Source of the DNA: Paraflavitalea soli
Lineage (GTDB): Bacteria; Bacteroidota; Bacteroidia; Chitinophagales; Chitinophagaceae
NCBI RefSeq assembly: GCF_003555545.1
Contig: NZ_CP032157.1
Span: 562,546 to 626,545 of the forward strand
Reading direction: 5' to 3'
DNA: 64,000 bases
Numbering within the stretch: the first letter of the stretch is position 1; every line of letters begins with the position of its first letter. Under the pieces are notes generated by a model that had not been told where the DNA came from, ran no database searches, and worked only from the letters and a program-made list of their open reading frames with translations. The position numbers and the translations under genes were made by a program. Shown piece by piece: positions 26,640 through 35,415 of the stretch.

Positions 26640-27191
26640 ATGAACGAGGATGAACAGAATATACAGTATTGGGAGCAAATGAGGAGGGGCGATAAGCAGG
26701 CGCTTTTCGAGCTGTACAACAATACCTATTTCCACCTCGTGCGCTTTGGATTAAAGATAACCGCCAATGATGAATTGGTAAAAGATTGCGTGACCCAGCT
26801 TTTCTTTCAGCTATGGGACAAGCACGCCAGGCTGAATGCAGTGACCCATGTGCGGGCTTACCTGTTTACCTCCCTGCGCAGGATGTTGCTGGACAAGCTG
26901 GACTATCATTCCAAAACAGATGCGGCCATCAGCCGGTTATCCGCCAAAGAAGAACAGGAAGAACTGTCTTATGAAGAGATCATTGTGCGCGTGCAGCACG
27001 ATGAAGAGTTGCGGCAGAAATTGTACAAGGCCATGGAGCAACTCACACCCAAACAAAAGGAATTGATCCGGCTGATGTTCTTCGAAGGGCTTAATTATGA
27101 ACAGGTAGCTAACCAAACCTCCTTAAGTATTAAAACAGCCTATAATACGATCTACAATGCCATCCAGGTGCTGCGGAAAGTTTTAAAGTAA
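26640..27191 (+). CDS. RNA polymerase ECF sigma factor (FecI-like)
   Basis: This 183-residue protein has sigma region 2 (about 20-90: ELYNNTYFHLVRFGLKIT, VTQLFFQLWDKHARLNAVTHVRAYLF) and region 4 (about 125-180: LTPKQKELIRLMFFEGLNYEQVANQTSLSIKTAYNTIYNAI). Together with the downstream FecR anti-sigma and SusC with an STN domain this forms a FecIRA-type trans-envelope signalling system. Substrate binding at SusC would release the sigma factor to transcribe the locus. The gene starts 31 bp after the tricorn-like protease gene. Confidence 0.9.
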   Translation: MNEDEQNIQYWEQMRRGDKQALFELYNNTYFHLVRFGLKITANDELVKDCVTQLFFQLWDKHARLNAVTHVRAYLFTSLRRMLLDKLDYHSKTDAAISRLSAKEEQEELSYEEIIVRVQHDEELRQKLYKAMEQLTPKQKELIRLMFFEGLNYEQVANQTSLSIKTAYNTIYNAIQVLRKVLK

Positions 27192-27242
27192 ACTTTCAGC
27201 CAGTTAAAAATCATACTTTCTCTCTCTCGCCCAACTCCTTAC

Positions 27243-27250
27243 TACCTTTG
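27243..27250 (+). promoter_or_regulatory. Predicted -7 box upstream of fecR
   Basis: TACCTTTG matches TAnnTTTG and lies 105 bp upstream of the FecR start codon. No exact -33 TTG is present at the right distance. It would give a separate transcript for fecR, susC and susD besides read-through from the sigma gene. Confidence 0.4.
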
Positions 27251-27354
27251 TGATCCTAAAATGTTTCCCGCCCTTCATAGTTAAATAAAAAAAATATTAA
27301 AAATACCCGGGAAATAATGAGCAAACCGCCCTCTGTATAATAAAGGGCAGGCTC

Positions 27355-28458
27355 ATGAACCTACAAAACTATAGCGTAGAGGACTTCATCTGTGATGAAT
27401 CGTTCCAGCATTATTGCCTGGGAGATGATCCGGAAGCCGTACAAAGCTGGACCACCTGGATCAGCAACAATCCCCATAAGCAGCCTGAGGTAGAGGAAGC
27501 GAAGCGGATGATCTCCATCCTCAATGCCAACCAGGGCCATCTTCCTGCACAATTGGATCAACTGAAAGATGGCATCAATCGTTTTGACCTGCTGAAACAG
27601 GCCTTGCAACAAGAACCGCCCCCGGCACCCCCAAAGCCTGTTGTTACCCGCTTCAAATATGCCATGGGCGTGGCAGCTTCCCTTTTGCTGCTGGCAGTGG
27701 CCGGTTACTTCCTGTTCAGGCCATCTACAACCGCGATACCTGCTAACCCGGAAGCTATTGCCAGCCATCAGCCCACTGTGCTTAGTTCAGGCAAAGAACC
27801 GCGCAAAACTGTCGTATTGCCGGATGGATCAGTGGTCACATTACGCAGTAACAGCAGTATTACCCTGGCCCACAATTTTGAGCAGGGCAACCGCGAGTTG
27901 AGCCTTTCCGGTGAAGCATTCTTTGATGTCACCCATCGGGAGAACCATCCTTTTATTGTACATACCAACGAAGTCAATATAGAAGTGCTGGGTACTGCTT
28001 TTAATGTGAGTGCTTATCCTTCCAACCCCCATACGGAAACTTCCTTGTTCAGGGGTAGGGTGGCGGTGTCGGTGAAAGATCATCCCGATCAAAAGGTGAT
28101 CCTTACGCCCAGTATGAAACTCATCTATATGAGCGCCGTAGCAGCCAAAACACCCGCCGCCACAGAAAATCCTTTCCGGATCGTGCCCATGTCCGTAGAC
28201 CCGGTAAACCACAAAGCGCAGGAGATCGCTTGGATCCGCAACAGGCTTAAAATAGAAGATGAACCGCTGTCGGCCATCGCTACGAAATTGCAACAATGGT
28301 ATGGCATTGAGATCAGCTTTGCTGACTCAACTGTAAAAACCTTTCGATATTCCGGAACCTTTGAAAGCGAGACCGTGGTGAAAGCCCTGGAAGCGCTGCA
28401 ACTATCTTATCCTTTTAATTTTCAGGTAGACAAAGAAAAAATAATCATCAGCAAATAA
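27355..28458 (+). CDS. FecR-family anti-sigma factor
   Basis: This 367-residue protein has a cytosolic N-terminal domain (1-100), a single membrane helix at about 101-121 (KYAMGVAASLLLLAVAGYF) and a periplasmic part with the FecR core VVLPDGSVVTLRSNSSITL, LSLSGEAFFDVTH and IEVLGTAFNV. A C-terminal secretin/STN-like portion (LKIEDEPLSAIATKLQQWYGIEISF) also fits. It should hold the ECF sigma factor inactive until SusC signals. It lies between the sigma gene and susC and completes the cascade. Confidence 0.92.
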   Translation: MNLQNYSVEDFICDESFQHYCLGDDPEAVQSWTTWISNNPHKQPEVEEAKRMISILNANQGHLPAQLDQLKDGINRFDLLKQALQQEPPPAPPKPVVTRFKYAMGVAASLLLLAVAGYFLFRPSTTAIPANPEAIASHQPTVLSSGKEPRKTVVLPDGSVVTLRSNSSITLAHNFEQGNRELSLSGEAFFDVTHRENHPFIVHTNEVNIEVLGTAFNVSAYPSNPHTETSLFRGRVAVSVKDHPDQKVILTPSMKLIYMSAVAAKTPAATENPFRIVPMSVDPVNHKAQEIAWIRNRLKIEDEPLSAIATKLQQWYGIEISFADSTVKTFRYSGTFESETVVKALEALQLSYPFNFQVDKEKIIISK

Positions 28459-28503
28459 AAGGAAACGAACCAAGTATTGCTCATTGTTAAACCAACTAAC
28501 GTT

Positions 28504-31500
28504 ATGAAGACTGCTCATCGCTTCGCAGGAAGGCTCCTGCTCATCCCCGGCAGGCAACTGTTATTCTTTATGAAACTCACGACCATCTTACTGGTGTGCG
28601 TGGGTATGCAGGCACAGGCAAAGACCTTTGCACAGGAAAAGATCAATCTCCAGTTACGGAAAAGCACCATTAAGCACTTGCTCAATGAAGTGGAGAAACA
28701 AACCCTCTACAGGTTTGTATACCACACCGGCACCTTACCCGATGATAAAAGAATTGATATCACGGCCCGCGGCGCCAGCCTGGACCAGGTGCTGGCACAG
28801 GCCTTTACGGGTCTTCCACTGAATTATACCGTGAAGGAAGATAACCTGGTGGTGATCTTCTCTACCGAAAAGAAACCCGTACCCGATAAAACCATTAAGG
28901 GTAAAGTAACCGGCCCCGACAATGCACCCTTAGCGGGTGTTTCTGTATTGGTATCCGGCACCTCTATTGGCACACTCAGCAATGGGGTAGGTGAATATTC
29001 CATCCAGGTGCCCGATGATGCCAAAACCCTGGAATTTTCCCTGGTAGGCTTTCTTGAACAGAAAATAGCGATCAATGGGCAGCAAACGATCAACGTAACC
29101 TTGAAGTTATCTACGGTGAGCCTTAATGAAGTGGTGGTTACCGGTTATACGAATTATACCCGCAATAAATCAGCTTCTGCAGCTACTACCGTTGGTGGCG
29201 ATAAGATCAATGACGTGCCCGTTGCAACTTTTGAACAGGCATTGCAGGGCCGTGTACCGGGCTTATCTGTGTCGGCTATGTCAGGCCAGCCAGGAACCAG
29301 CGCCAATGTAGTGTTGCGTGGTGTAGGGTCCATTGGCGGTACCAGTTCTGCTTTGTATGTGATGGATGGTGTGCCCATTGAAGCCGGTTATTTTCAATCA
29401 CTCAATCCCGGCGATATAGAATCTGTTACTGTGTTGAAAGACGCTTCTGCCAAAGCCATCTATGGCTCCCGTGGTTCCAATGGCGTGATCGTGATCACCA
29501 CCAAAAAGGGGAAAGCCGGTAAACTGGCCGTAGAATACCGCTCACAATACGGTGTATCTACCCTTACCTCTACCAAATTCAGGATGATGAACTCGGCCGA
29601 ACGCAAGGAGTTTGAAGAAGGCATTGGTATGGAAACAGGCGCCGAAGCAGGCCCTTTCTGGGACTATTCAAAACTAAACCCTGCCTATGCATCCAAAACC
29701 CCGGCTGAAAAAGCTAAGGCCGATCGTATTGTAGACAGCTTGTTGGGTGTGAATACCGACTGGCGCGATCTCTTTATGCGCGATGGACATTTTATGGAAC
29801 AACAAATAAGTGCCAGTGGCGGTAACCAGAATATCCGGTTCTATACTTCGTTGAATTATTTTGACCAACAGGGCCTGGTAAGGGTATCTGGTTTGAAAAG
29901 GTATACGCTAAAGAATAACCTGGATTTTAGTTATGGAAAATTGACCGCCAATGTGAACCTCAATATCGGGTATTCCAAATCCACCTATATACAAAATGAG
30001 AACGGCACTGGCGGTAATAACCCTTTATCGGCAGTTTATTATGCATTGCCTTATGAATATCCCTATGCGCCCAACGGTAAACTCGTTACCTGGGAAGACA
30101 GAGCCGCTTATCCTATTCTGGACCTGCGGGAAGGAAGTGACTCCTATGAACGGATGCTCAATACTTCCAGTAAAAAGGACCAGTTGAAAACGATCCTGGG
30201 TTTGTCGCTCAGTTATAACCTGATGAAAGGGCTCACCGCGAAGACAAGGCTGGGCATTGACTACCGCGACCAAACGAATGAAGATTGGATCAACCCCGAC
30301 TCTTATGCAGGTAGAAAGCTTTCTGCCAATGGAAGGTTGGGCAGTTTCGGTGAAGGTGTGGTGCGGCACCTTTCCCTGGTGTCTACTTCAGGTCTCACTT
30401 ATAATAACATCTTCGCGGATGATCATGATCTGGAAGTCTCTGGCTTGTTTGAATACCTGAGTAATAAGGACCGCTCATTTGGTTATACAGGTTATGGCAT
30501 TGATGGAAGGTTGCCTAATACTCCCGCCGGTGTAGGTAATCCAGGTACTTATGTGCCGGCGCTGAGTGGATCGCGTACCCAAAATGCTATGTCTTCTTTC
30601 ATAGGACTATTGCGTTATACTTATCAGAATAAGTACACCCTGAATGCCAGTTACCGGTACGATGGATCTTCCACGCTGCCTGAGCAAAACCGCTGGCATG
30701 GATTCTATTCTTTGGGCGCCAGTTGGGAAGTGAAGAAAGAGCGCTTCCTGGATGATGTAGATTTCATCTCCAACTTGCGTCTCAGGGCAAGCTATGGTAC
30801 CACGGCCAGTCCTTTTACCAGCAATTTTGGCTACCTGCCTGCTTATGGCGGTTCCACTTATGGGGGTAATGCGGGTATTATACCTACGCAGCCTGGCAAT
30901 CCGAATTATGATTGGGAATATGCCAAAGAACTGAACATCGGTTTTGACCTTAGCCTGCTTAACAACCGTATTCGTCTTACCACGGAGTTCTATAACAGGA
31001 TTACCAGCAACCTCTTTATCAACCAGGACCTGCCACTTACTTCGGGCTCTTCCAATTTGGATATCAACTCCGGTAAAATGCGGAACCGCGGTGTGGAAAT
31101 AGACCTGCAAGGCGATGTAGTTAGAACCAGGGAGCTTCAATGGACTGTAGGTGCCAATATGGCCTATAATAAAAATGTGGTGTTGGACCTGGGCGGTGTG
31201 GAAGAATTTGAATACCAGTACACCGGTATTATTCGGGTGGGCCTCCCTTTTGGGGCGCACTATGCTCCCAAATGGGCGGGGGTGAATCCGGCTAATGGCG
31301 ATCCCCAATATTATACAGCAGATGGACAGATCACCACGGATTATAATGCGGCCACGATGAGCGTAGCGGAATTTGGAACCTATGTACCCGTTATTACAGG
31401 TGGTTTCAATACTTCCCTGACCTGGAAAGCTTTTTATGTAAATGCCTTGTTTTCCTTCACCGCAAAAGTAAACCGGTACAACAACGAGGATTATTTTAAT

Positions 31501-31857
31501 GAGAATCCCAGCTTTATCACCAGTAACCAGTCTACCCGCCTTTTGTACGATCGTTGGAAAAAGCCAGGTGATAATGCCATCCTTCCCCGCATAGATGCTC
31601 CCCGTAATTTTACTTCGAGAGATATACAGGATGCTTCCTATGTGCGTTTGAGGAATGTGAACATTGGTTACAACGTGCCGCAGTCGGTGATCAGCAAATT
31701 GAAAGTGATCAGTGGTATACAGATCAATCTGCAGGCACAGAACCTGGTGACCTGGACGAAGTGGAGGGGATTTGACCCGGAAAATGGTAATGAATACGCC
31801 CGCTTCAGCTATCCGGCGCCAAGAACATACGTAGTAGGCTTAAACGTTAACTTTTAA
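28504..31857 (+). CDS. SusC/RagA TonB-dependent outer-membrane transporter with STN domain
   Basis: The ATG at 28504 gives 1117 residues; the upstream in-frame codon at 28477 is TTG. After a signal peptide comes an STN signalling domain (about residues 55-115: STIKHLLNEVEKQTLYRFVY), a carboxypeptidase-D regulatory-like domain (KGKVTGPDNAPLAGVSVLV), the TonB box EVVVTGY, the plug (VPVATFEQALQGRVPGLSVS) and a beta-barrel ending in aromatic TYVVGLNVNF. It imports oligomers handed over by SusD. The STN domain ties it to the FecR/ECF pair upstream. The enzyme gene downstream suggests its cargo is a peptide-like polymer fragment rather than a glycan. Confidence 0.95.
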   Translation: MKTAHRFAGRLLLIPGRQLLFFMKLTTILLVCVGMQAQAKTFAQEKINLQLRKSTIKHLLNEVEKQTLYRFVYHTGTLPDDKRIDITARGASLDQVLAQAFTGLPLNYTVKEDNLVVIFSTEKKPVPDKTIKGKVTGPDNAPLAGVSVLVSGTSIGTLSNGVGEYSIQVPDDAKTLEFSLVGFLEQKIAINGQQTINVTLKLSTVSLNEVVVTGYTNYTRNKSASAATTVGGDKINDVPVATFEQALQGRVPGLSVSAMSGQPGTSANVVLRGVGSIGGTSSALYVMDGVPIEAGYFQSLNPGDIESVTVLKDASAKAIYGSRGSNGVIVITTKKGKAGKLAVEYRSQYGVSTLTSTKFRMMNSAERKEFEEGIGMETGAEAGPFWDYSKLNPAYASKTPAEKAKADRIVDSLLGVNTDWRDLFMRDGHFMEQQISASGGNQNIRFYTSLNYFDQQGLVRVSGLKRYTLKNNLDFSYGKLTANVNLNIGYSKSTYIQNENGTGGNNPLSAVYYALPYEYPYAPNGKLVTWEDRAAYPILDLREGSDSYERMLNTSSKKDQLKTILGLSLSYNLMKGLTAKTRLGIDYRDQTNEDWINPDSYAGRKLSANGRLGSFGEGVVRHLSLVSTSGLTYNNIFADDHDLEVSGLFEYLSNKDRSFGYTGYGIDGRLPNTPAGVGNPGTYVPALSGSRTQNAMSSFIGLLRYTYQNKYTLNASYRYDGSSTLPEQNRWHGFYSLGASWEVKKERFLDDVDFISNLRLRASYGTTASPFTSNFGYLPAYGGSTYGGNAGIIPTQPGNPNYDWEYAKELNIGFDLSLLNNRIRLTTEFYNRITSNLFINQDLPLTSGSSNLDINSGKMRNRGVEIDLQGDVVRTRELQWTVGANMAYNKNVVLDLGGVEEFEYQYTGIIRVGLPFGAHYAPKWAGVNPANGDPQYYTADGQITTDYNAATMSVAEFGTYVPVITGGFNTSLTWKAFYVNALFSFTAKVNRYNNEDYFNENPSFITSNQSTRLLYDRWKKPGDNAILPRIDAPRNFTSRDIQDASYVRLRNVNIGYNVPQSVISKLKVISGIQINLQAQNLVTWTKWRGFDPENGNEYARFSYPAPRTYVVGLNVNF

Positions 31858-31868
31858 TTCCCACCAAC

Positions 31869-33302
31869 ATGACTATTACAAACACTTTTCATAAACATAT
31901 TGTACTGGCTGCTACCGTCCTTTCCCTGTCTGTTATTGCCTGCAATAAGCAGATAGACCTGAAGCCGACAGACACTATTGACCCGACAAAGGCTTTCAGA
32001 AATATACCCGATGTCAACAAAGGGTTGTTAGGAGCGTATGCTGGTTTAAATCAATTCAGTAGTATTTTTTATACTTCCCGTATTACCGATGAAGTAATGT
32101 TACCTTCTGAAAACAGTACAGGGGGCGGCGTGGCTACCCACCGCTGGCAATATGATGGTTCTTTTCAGCATGATGCCTGGGGCGATAATTATTTCGTAAT
32201 TGACCGTGCCAACAGGGTATTGTCAGTGATTGATAATATTGTTGCCAAACCCGGCGAAGAACAATTGAAGATCCAATACAAGGGAGAGTTATTGGCCTTG
32301 CGGGCCTATTGTCACTTTGAGCTCATCCGCAATTTTGCATCAGGGTACATAGCTGACTCCCTGGGTGTTCCATATATGGAAAAATCGGAGATCAGTATGC
32401 CGGCGCGTTTGACTTTCGCCGCTACCATGACTAAAATAAACAAAGACCTTACGGATGCGAAAGCATTAATACCTGCTTCTTTTAATGACAATACCAGGAT
32501 CACCAAAGCTGCTATTTCCGCCATACAGGCCAGGGCTGCTTTGTATGAAAAGAACTGGGACAATGCCATCACTTATGCTACCGAAGCGATCAATGCCGTG
32601 CCGTTGGCCTCCCGCACCGATTTTCCTAAAATATGGAAAGATAAAACGACCAACGAAGTATTGTGGAAGCTGAAAAGAGCGACCGGTGATAAACAAACAC
32701 CTATTGGCGATGCTTATACACAAGCAACCTTCCTGGACAATCCCGGAGGATCACGTTTGTATTATGCTGCTGCCTATAAACTGACCAATCTGTTTGACCA
32801 GGCCAATGATATCCGTTTCTCCTCCTATATTAAAATAGACCCGGCCAGGCAGACCGCCGGTAAAACACCCAATGCGGTCGTTAAATACCTGAGTGATGAG
32901 CCGGCTACCCGCAACCTGGTGGATATTAAGTTGTACCGTACCGGTGAAATGTACCTGATCAGGGCAGAAGCCTATGCAGAAAAGAATAACCTGCCCGCTG
33001 CCAAAAAAGACCTTAATGACCTGCGCGCCCAAAGGATCAGTGGCTATGTAGACCAGGACTTTGCTACTAAAGAATTGCTGATAGCTGCGGTTGATACAGA
33101 AAGATTCAAAGAACTGGCATTTGAAGGCCATCGTCATTTTGACCTAAGGCGTCATAAACTGCCCATCAGCCGTAACCCCGAAGATGCTGTGAACGCACTC
33201 GGTGCTGTATTGCTGACGCCCAATGATGCACAATACATCTGGCCCATCCCCAACAGGGAACTGCGGGTAAATAAGAACCTGAAACAAAACCCGCATTATT
33301 AA
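31869..33302 (+). CDS. SusD/RagB-family substrate-binding lipoprotein
   Basis: This 477-residue lipoprotein has a signal with lipobox (LSLSVIACNK). It holds typical SusD regions: FRNIPDVNKGLLGAYAG near the start, a TPR-like helical scaffold (YKGELLALRAYCHFELIRNF) and the C-terminal RFKELAFEGHRHFDLRRHKLPI plus YIWPIPNRELRVN. It sits 11 bp after susC and forms the lid of the SusCD complex at the outer membrane. Its ligand is unknown; genes around it suggest a peptide or amino-acid polymer. Confidence 0.94.
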   Translation: MTITNTFHKHIVLAATVLSLSVIACNKQIDLKPTDTIDPTKAFRNIPDVNKGLLGAYAGLNQFSSIFYTSRITDEVMLPSENSTGGGVATHRWQYDGSFQHDAWGDNYFVIDRANRVLSVIDNIVAKPGEEQLKIQYKGELLALRAYCHFELIRNFASGYIADSLGVPYMEKSEISMPARLTFAATMTKINKDLTDAKALIPASFNDNTRITKAAISAIQARAALYEKNWDNAITYATEAINAVPLASRTDFPKIWKDKTTNEVLWKLKRATGDKQTPIGDAYTQATFLDNPGGSRLYYAAAYKLTNLFDQANDIRFSSYIKIDPARQTAGKTPNAVVKYLSDEPATRNLVDIKLYRTGEMYLIRAEAYAEKNNLPAAKKDLNDLRAQRISGYVDQDFATKELLIAAVDTERFKELAFEGHRHFDLRRHKLPISRNPEDAVNALGAVLLTPNDAQYIWPIPNRELRVNKNLKQNPHY

Positions 33303-33323
33303 TCCGTATAACCTGATAACTGG

Positions 33324-35294
33324 ATGTCAATGACAAGATCAATTTTAGTGACCGCTGCCTGTACCCTTTGTTTGCACATGTCCCATGCACAGGTAAAGAC
33401 CACTGCCGGCCCTTCCCTCGGCCTCACCGGTGATGCCAAAGATGTAACAACTGCTACGAAAGGCGGTGTAGCATTGATCGGCGGCGGTGGTAATGTGGAG
33501 GGCGCATTCAAATGGATGATCGAGCGCAGTGGCGGCGGCGATGTCGTCGTGATCCGTGCTTCAGGTGATTACCTGTACAATGATGATATTGCCAAACTGG
33601 GCAAGGTCAACTCCATAGAAACCTTGTTGATCAATTCGAGAGAAGTGGCCAATAGCGATAAAGTGGCGCAAACGATCCGCAATGCCGAGATGCTTTTCAT
33701 CACCGGTGGCGATCAATCCAATTACATGCGTTTCTGGAGAGGTACCAAAACCTCCGAAGCGATCAATTACCTGCTCAATAAGAAGAAAGTACCGGTGGGC
33801 GGTACCAGCGCAGGCTGTGCCGTACTCAGTGGTTTCTATTATAGCGGAGAAATAGGCAGCGCCACCGCGGCAGTAGCCATGGACCCCTACGATGAGCAGG
33901 TGAAACTCTACAACAATGATTTTCTGCAACCTCCTTTTCTCAAAAATGTGATCACCGACCAGCATTATGTAGCCCGCAACCGGCAGGGAAGGCATATGAC
34001 CTTTTTGAGCCGCATCATTACCGACTGGAAGACTTTCCCCCAGGGAATTGCCCCGGACGAAAGAACGGCCGTATGTATTGATGAGCAGGGCAATGCTACC
34101 GTGATCGGTGAAGGCAAGGCTTATTTCTTACTCACCAGTAAAGCTGCTGCACCGGAAGTTTGCGTAGCTGAAAAACCATTGCAATGGGTAGCCGGCAAAA
34201 AAGCAGTGAAAGTATACGAGATACAGGGTACAGCCAATGGCAATGGTTATTTTTCTGTCGCTGATTTTGACGCCGCTAAAGCAAAGGGTGGCAAATGGTA
34301 CTGGTGGTGGATGGAGAACGGTAAATGGCAACAAAGTCCCGAAGACAAATATGTGCTGGTAATACATGGCGGTGCAGGCACCATTTTGCAAAGTACCATG
34401 ACACCGGAAAAAGAGAAGGCTTACCGCAGCGCCCTGCGCCAGGCGTTGGAAGCCGGTTATGCCAAACTGAAAGCGGGTGCTCCCAGTCTCGATGCAGTGG
34501 AAGCTGCTGTGCGGGTGCTGGAAGACAATCCGCTGTTCAATGCAGGAAAGGGGGCCGTGTTTACCCATGATGGCAGGAACGAACTGGACGCGGCCATTAT
34601 GAATGGCAATACCTTAGCGGCCGGTTCTGTAGCGGGCGTAAGAACCATACGCAATCCGATAACAGCTGCCAGGGCCGTGATGGAAAAATCGGAGCATGTG
34701 ATGATGGTTGGTCCAGGTGCTGAGCAGTTTGCAAAAGAAGTAGGGATTGAACTGGTTGATCCTGGTTACTTCCGTACAGAAGAAAGGTGGAAGGGATTGC
34801 AGGATGCTTTGAAAGAGGATTCCCTCAAAGCAAAGCTCGACCATAGCTCAGCCCCGAAGAAAGGTACCATCAATATAGATTATAAGTTTGGTACCGTGGG
34901 TTGTGTGGCCCTGGACAATAATGGAATGCTGGCTGCGGGTACATCTACAGGTGGCATGACCAATAAAAAGTATGGCCGGGTAGGGGATGCGCCCATTATT
35001 GGAGCTGGTACCTATGCCAACAGCACAGTAGGTATATCCTGTACAGGATGGGGTGAGTTTTATATCCGCACTGTTGTAGCGCATGAGCTGAGCGCCCTGA
35101 TGGAATACAAAGGTCTGTCCGTTCAGAATGCCGGAAAAACGGTGATTGAAAAAGTAGGCAAGCTGGGTGGCGATGGCGGCCTCATAGCCCTGGACAAGAA
35201 CGGTAATATCGCCATGCCCTTCAATACCGAAGGCATGTACCGGGGCGCGATTACCCAAGACGGAAAAATGGAGATATCTATTTATAAGGAATGA
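33324..35294 (+). CDS. Secreted fusion: cyanophycinase domain plus isoaspartyl peptidase/asparaginase domain
   Basis: This 656-residue protein has a signal peptide (about 1-22). Residues 45-280 read as a cyanophycinase (S51-related): GGDQ (128-131), the nucleophile elbow GGTSAGCAVL with Ser162, and DQHYVARNRQGRH (212-224), a hallmark of the family. Residues 340-656 form an Ntn-hydrolase of the isoaspartyl peptidase/L-asparaginase type: VLVIHGGAGTI, then the self-cleavage site with nucleophile Thr524 in KFGTVGCVALD, and a TSTGGMTNK substrate region. In known biology cyanophycinase releases beta-Asp-Arg dipeptides and isoaspartyl peptidase splits them. Fused and secreted behind susCD, the protein could perform both steps. 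Other beta-aspartyl substrates are possible. Confidence 0.88.
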   Translation: MSMTRSILVTAACTLCLHMSHAQVKTTAGPSLGLTGDAKDVTTATKGGVALIGGGGNVEGAFKWMIERSGGGDVVVIRASGDYLYNDDIAKLGKVNSIETLLINSREVANSDKVAQTIRNAEMLFITGGDQSNYMRFWRGTKTSEAINYLLNKKKVPVGGTSAGCAVLSGFYYSGEIGSATAAVAMDPYDEQVKLYNNDFLQPPFLKNVITDQHYVARNRQGRHMTFLSRIITDWKTFPQGIAPDERTAVCIDEQGNATVIGEGKAYFLLTSKAAAPEVCVAEKPLQWVAGKKAVKVYEIQGTANGNGYFSVADFDAAKAKGGKWYWWWMENGKWQQSPEDKYVLVIHGGAGTILQSTMTPEKEKAYRSALRQALEAGYAKLKAGAPSLDAVEAAVRVLEDNPLFNAGKGAVFTHDGRNELDAAIMNGNTLAAGSVAGVRTIRNPITAARAVMEKSEHVMMVGPGAEQFAKEVGIELVDPGYFRTEERWKGLQDALKEDSLKAKLDHSSAPKKGTINIDYKFGTVGCVALDNNGMLAAGTSTGGMTNKKYGRVGDAPIIGAGTYANSTVGISCTGWGEFYIRTVVAHELSALMEYKGLSVQNAGKTVIEKVGKLGGDGGLIALDKNGNIAMPFNTEGMYRGAITQDGKMEISIYKE

Positions 35295-35345
35295 TGGTTT
35301 AGGTTCTTTTCACTACGTAGCATGTTCCACATTCTGGTACCTATT

Positions 35346-35380
35346 GGACAAAATGGCTTTTAACCATTTTGTCCTTTTTT
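35346..35380. terminator. Bidirectional terminator
   Basis: GGACAAAATGG (35346-35356) pairs with CCATTTTGTCC (35364-35374) in a perfect 11-bp stem and is followed by a T-run. It ends the sigma/fecR/susCD/peptidase locus and faces the convergent ABC transporter gene. Confidence 0.85.
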
Positions 35381-35415
35381 GTTTAGTAAGGGTAATAATT
35401 TGGTGTATTGCATTG

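Noticed and set aside
28477-28503. TTG start that would lengthen SusC by nine residues
   Set aside because: The ATG at 28504 fits the signal peptide better; the upstream extension adds no domain.
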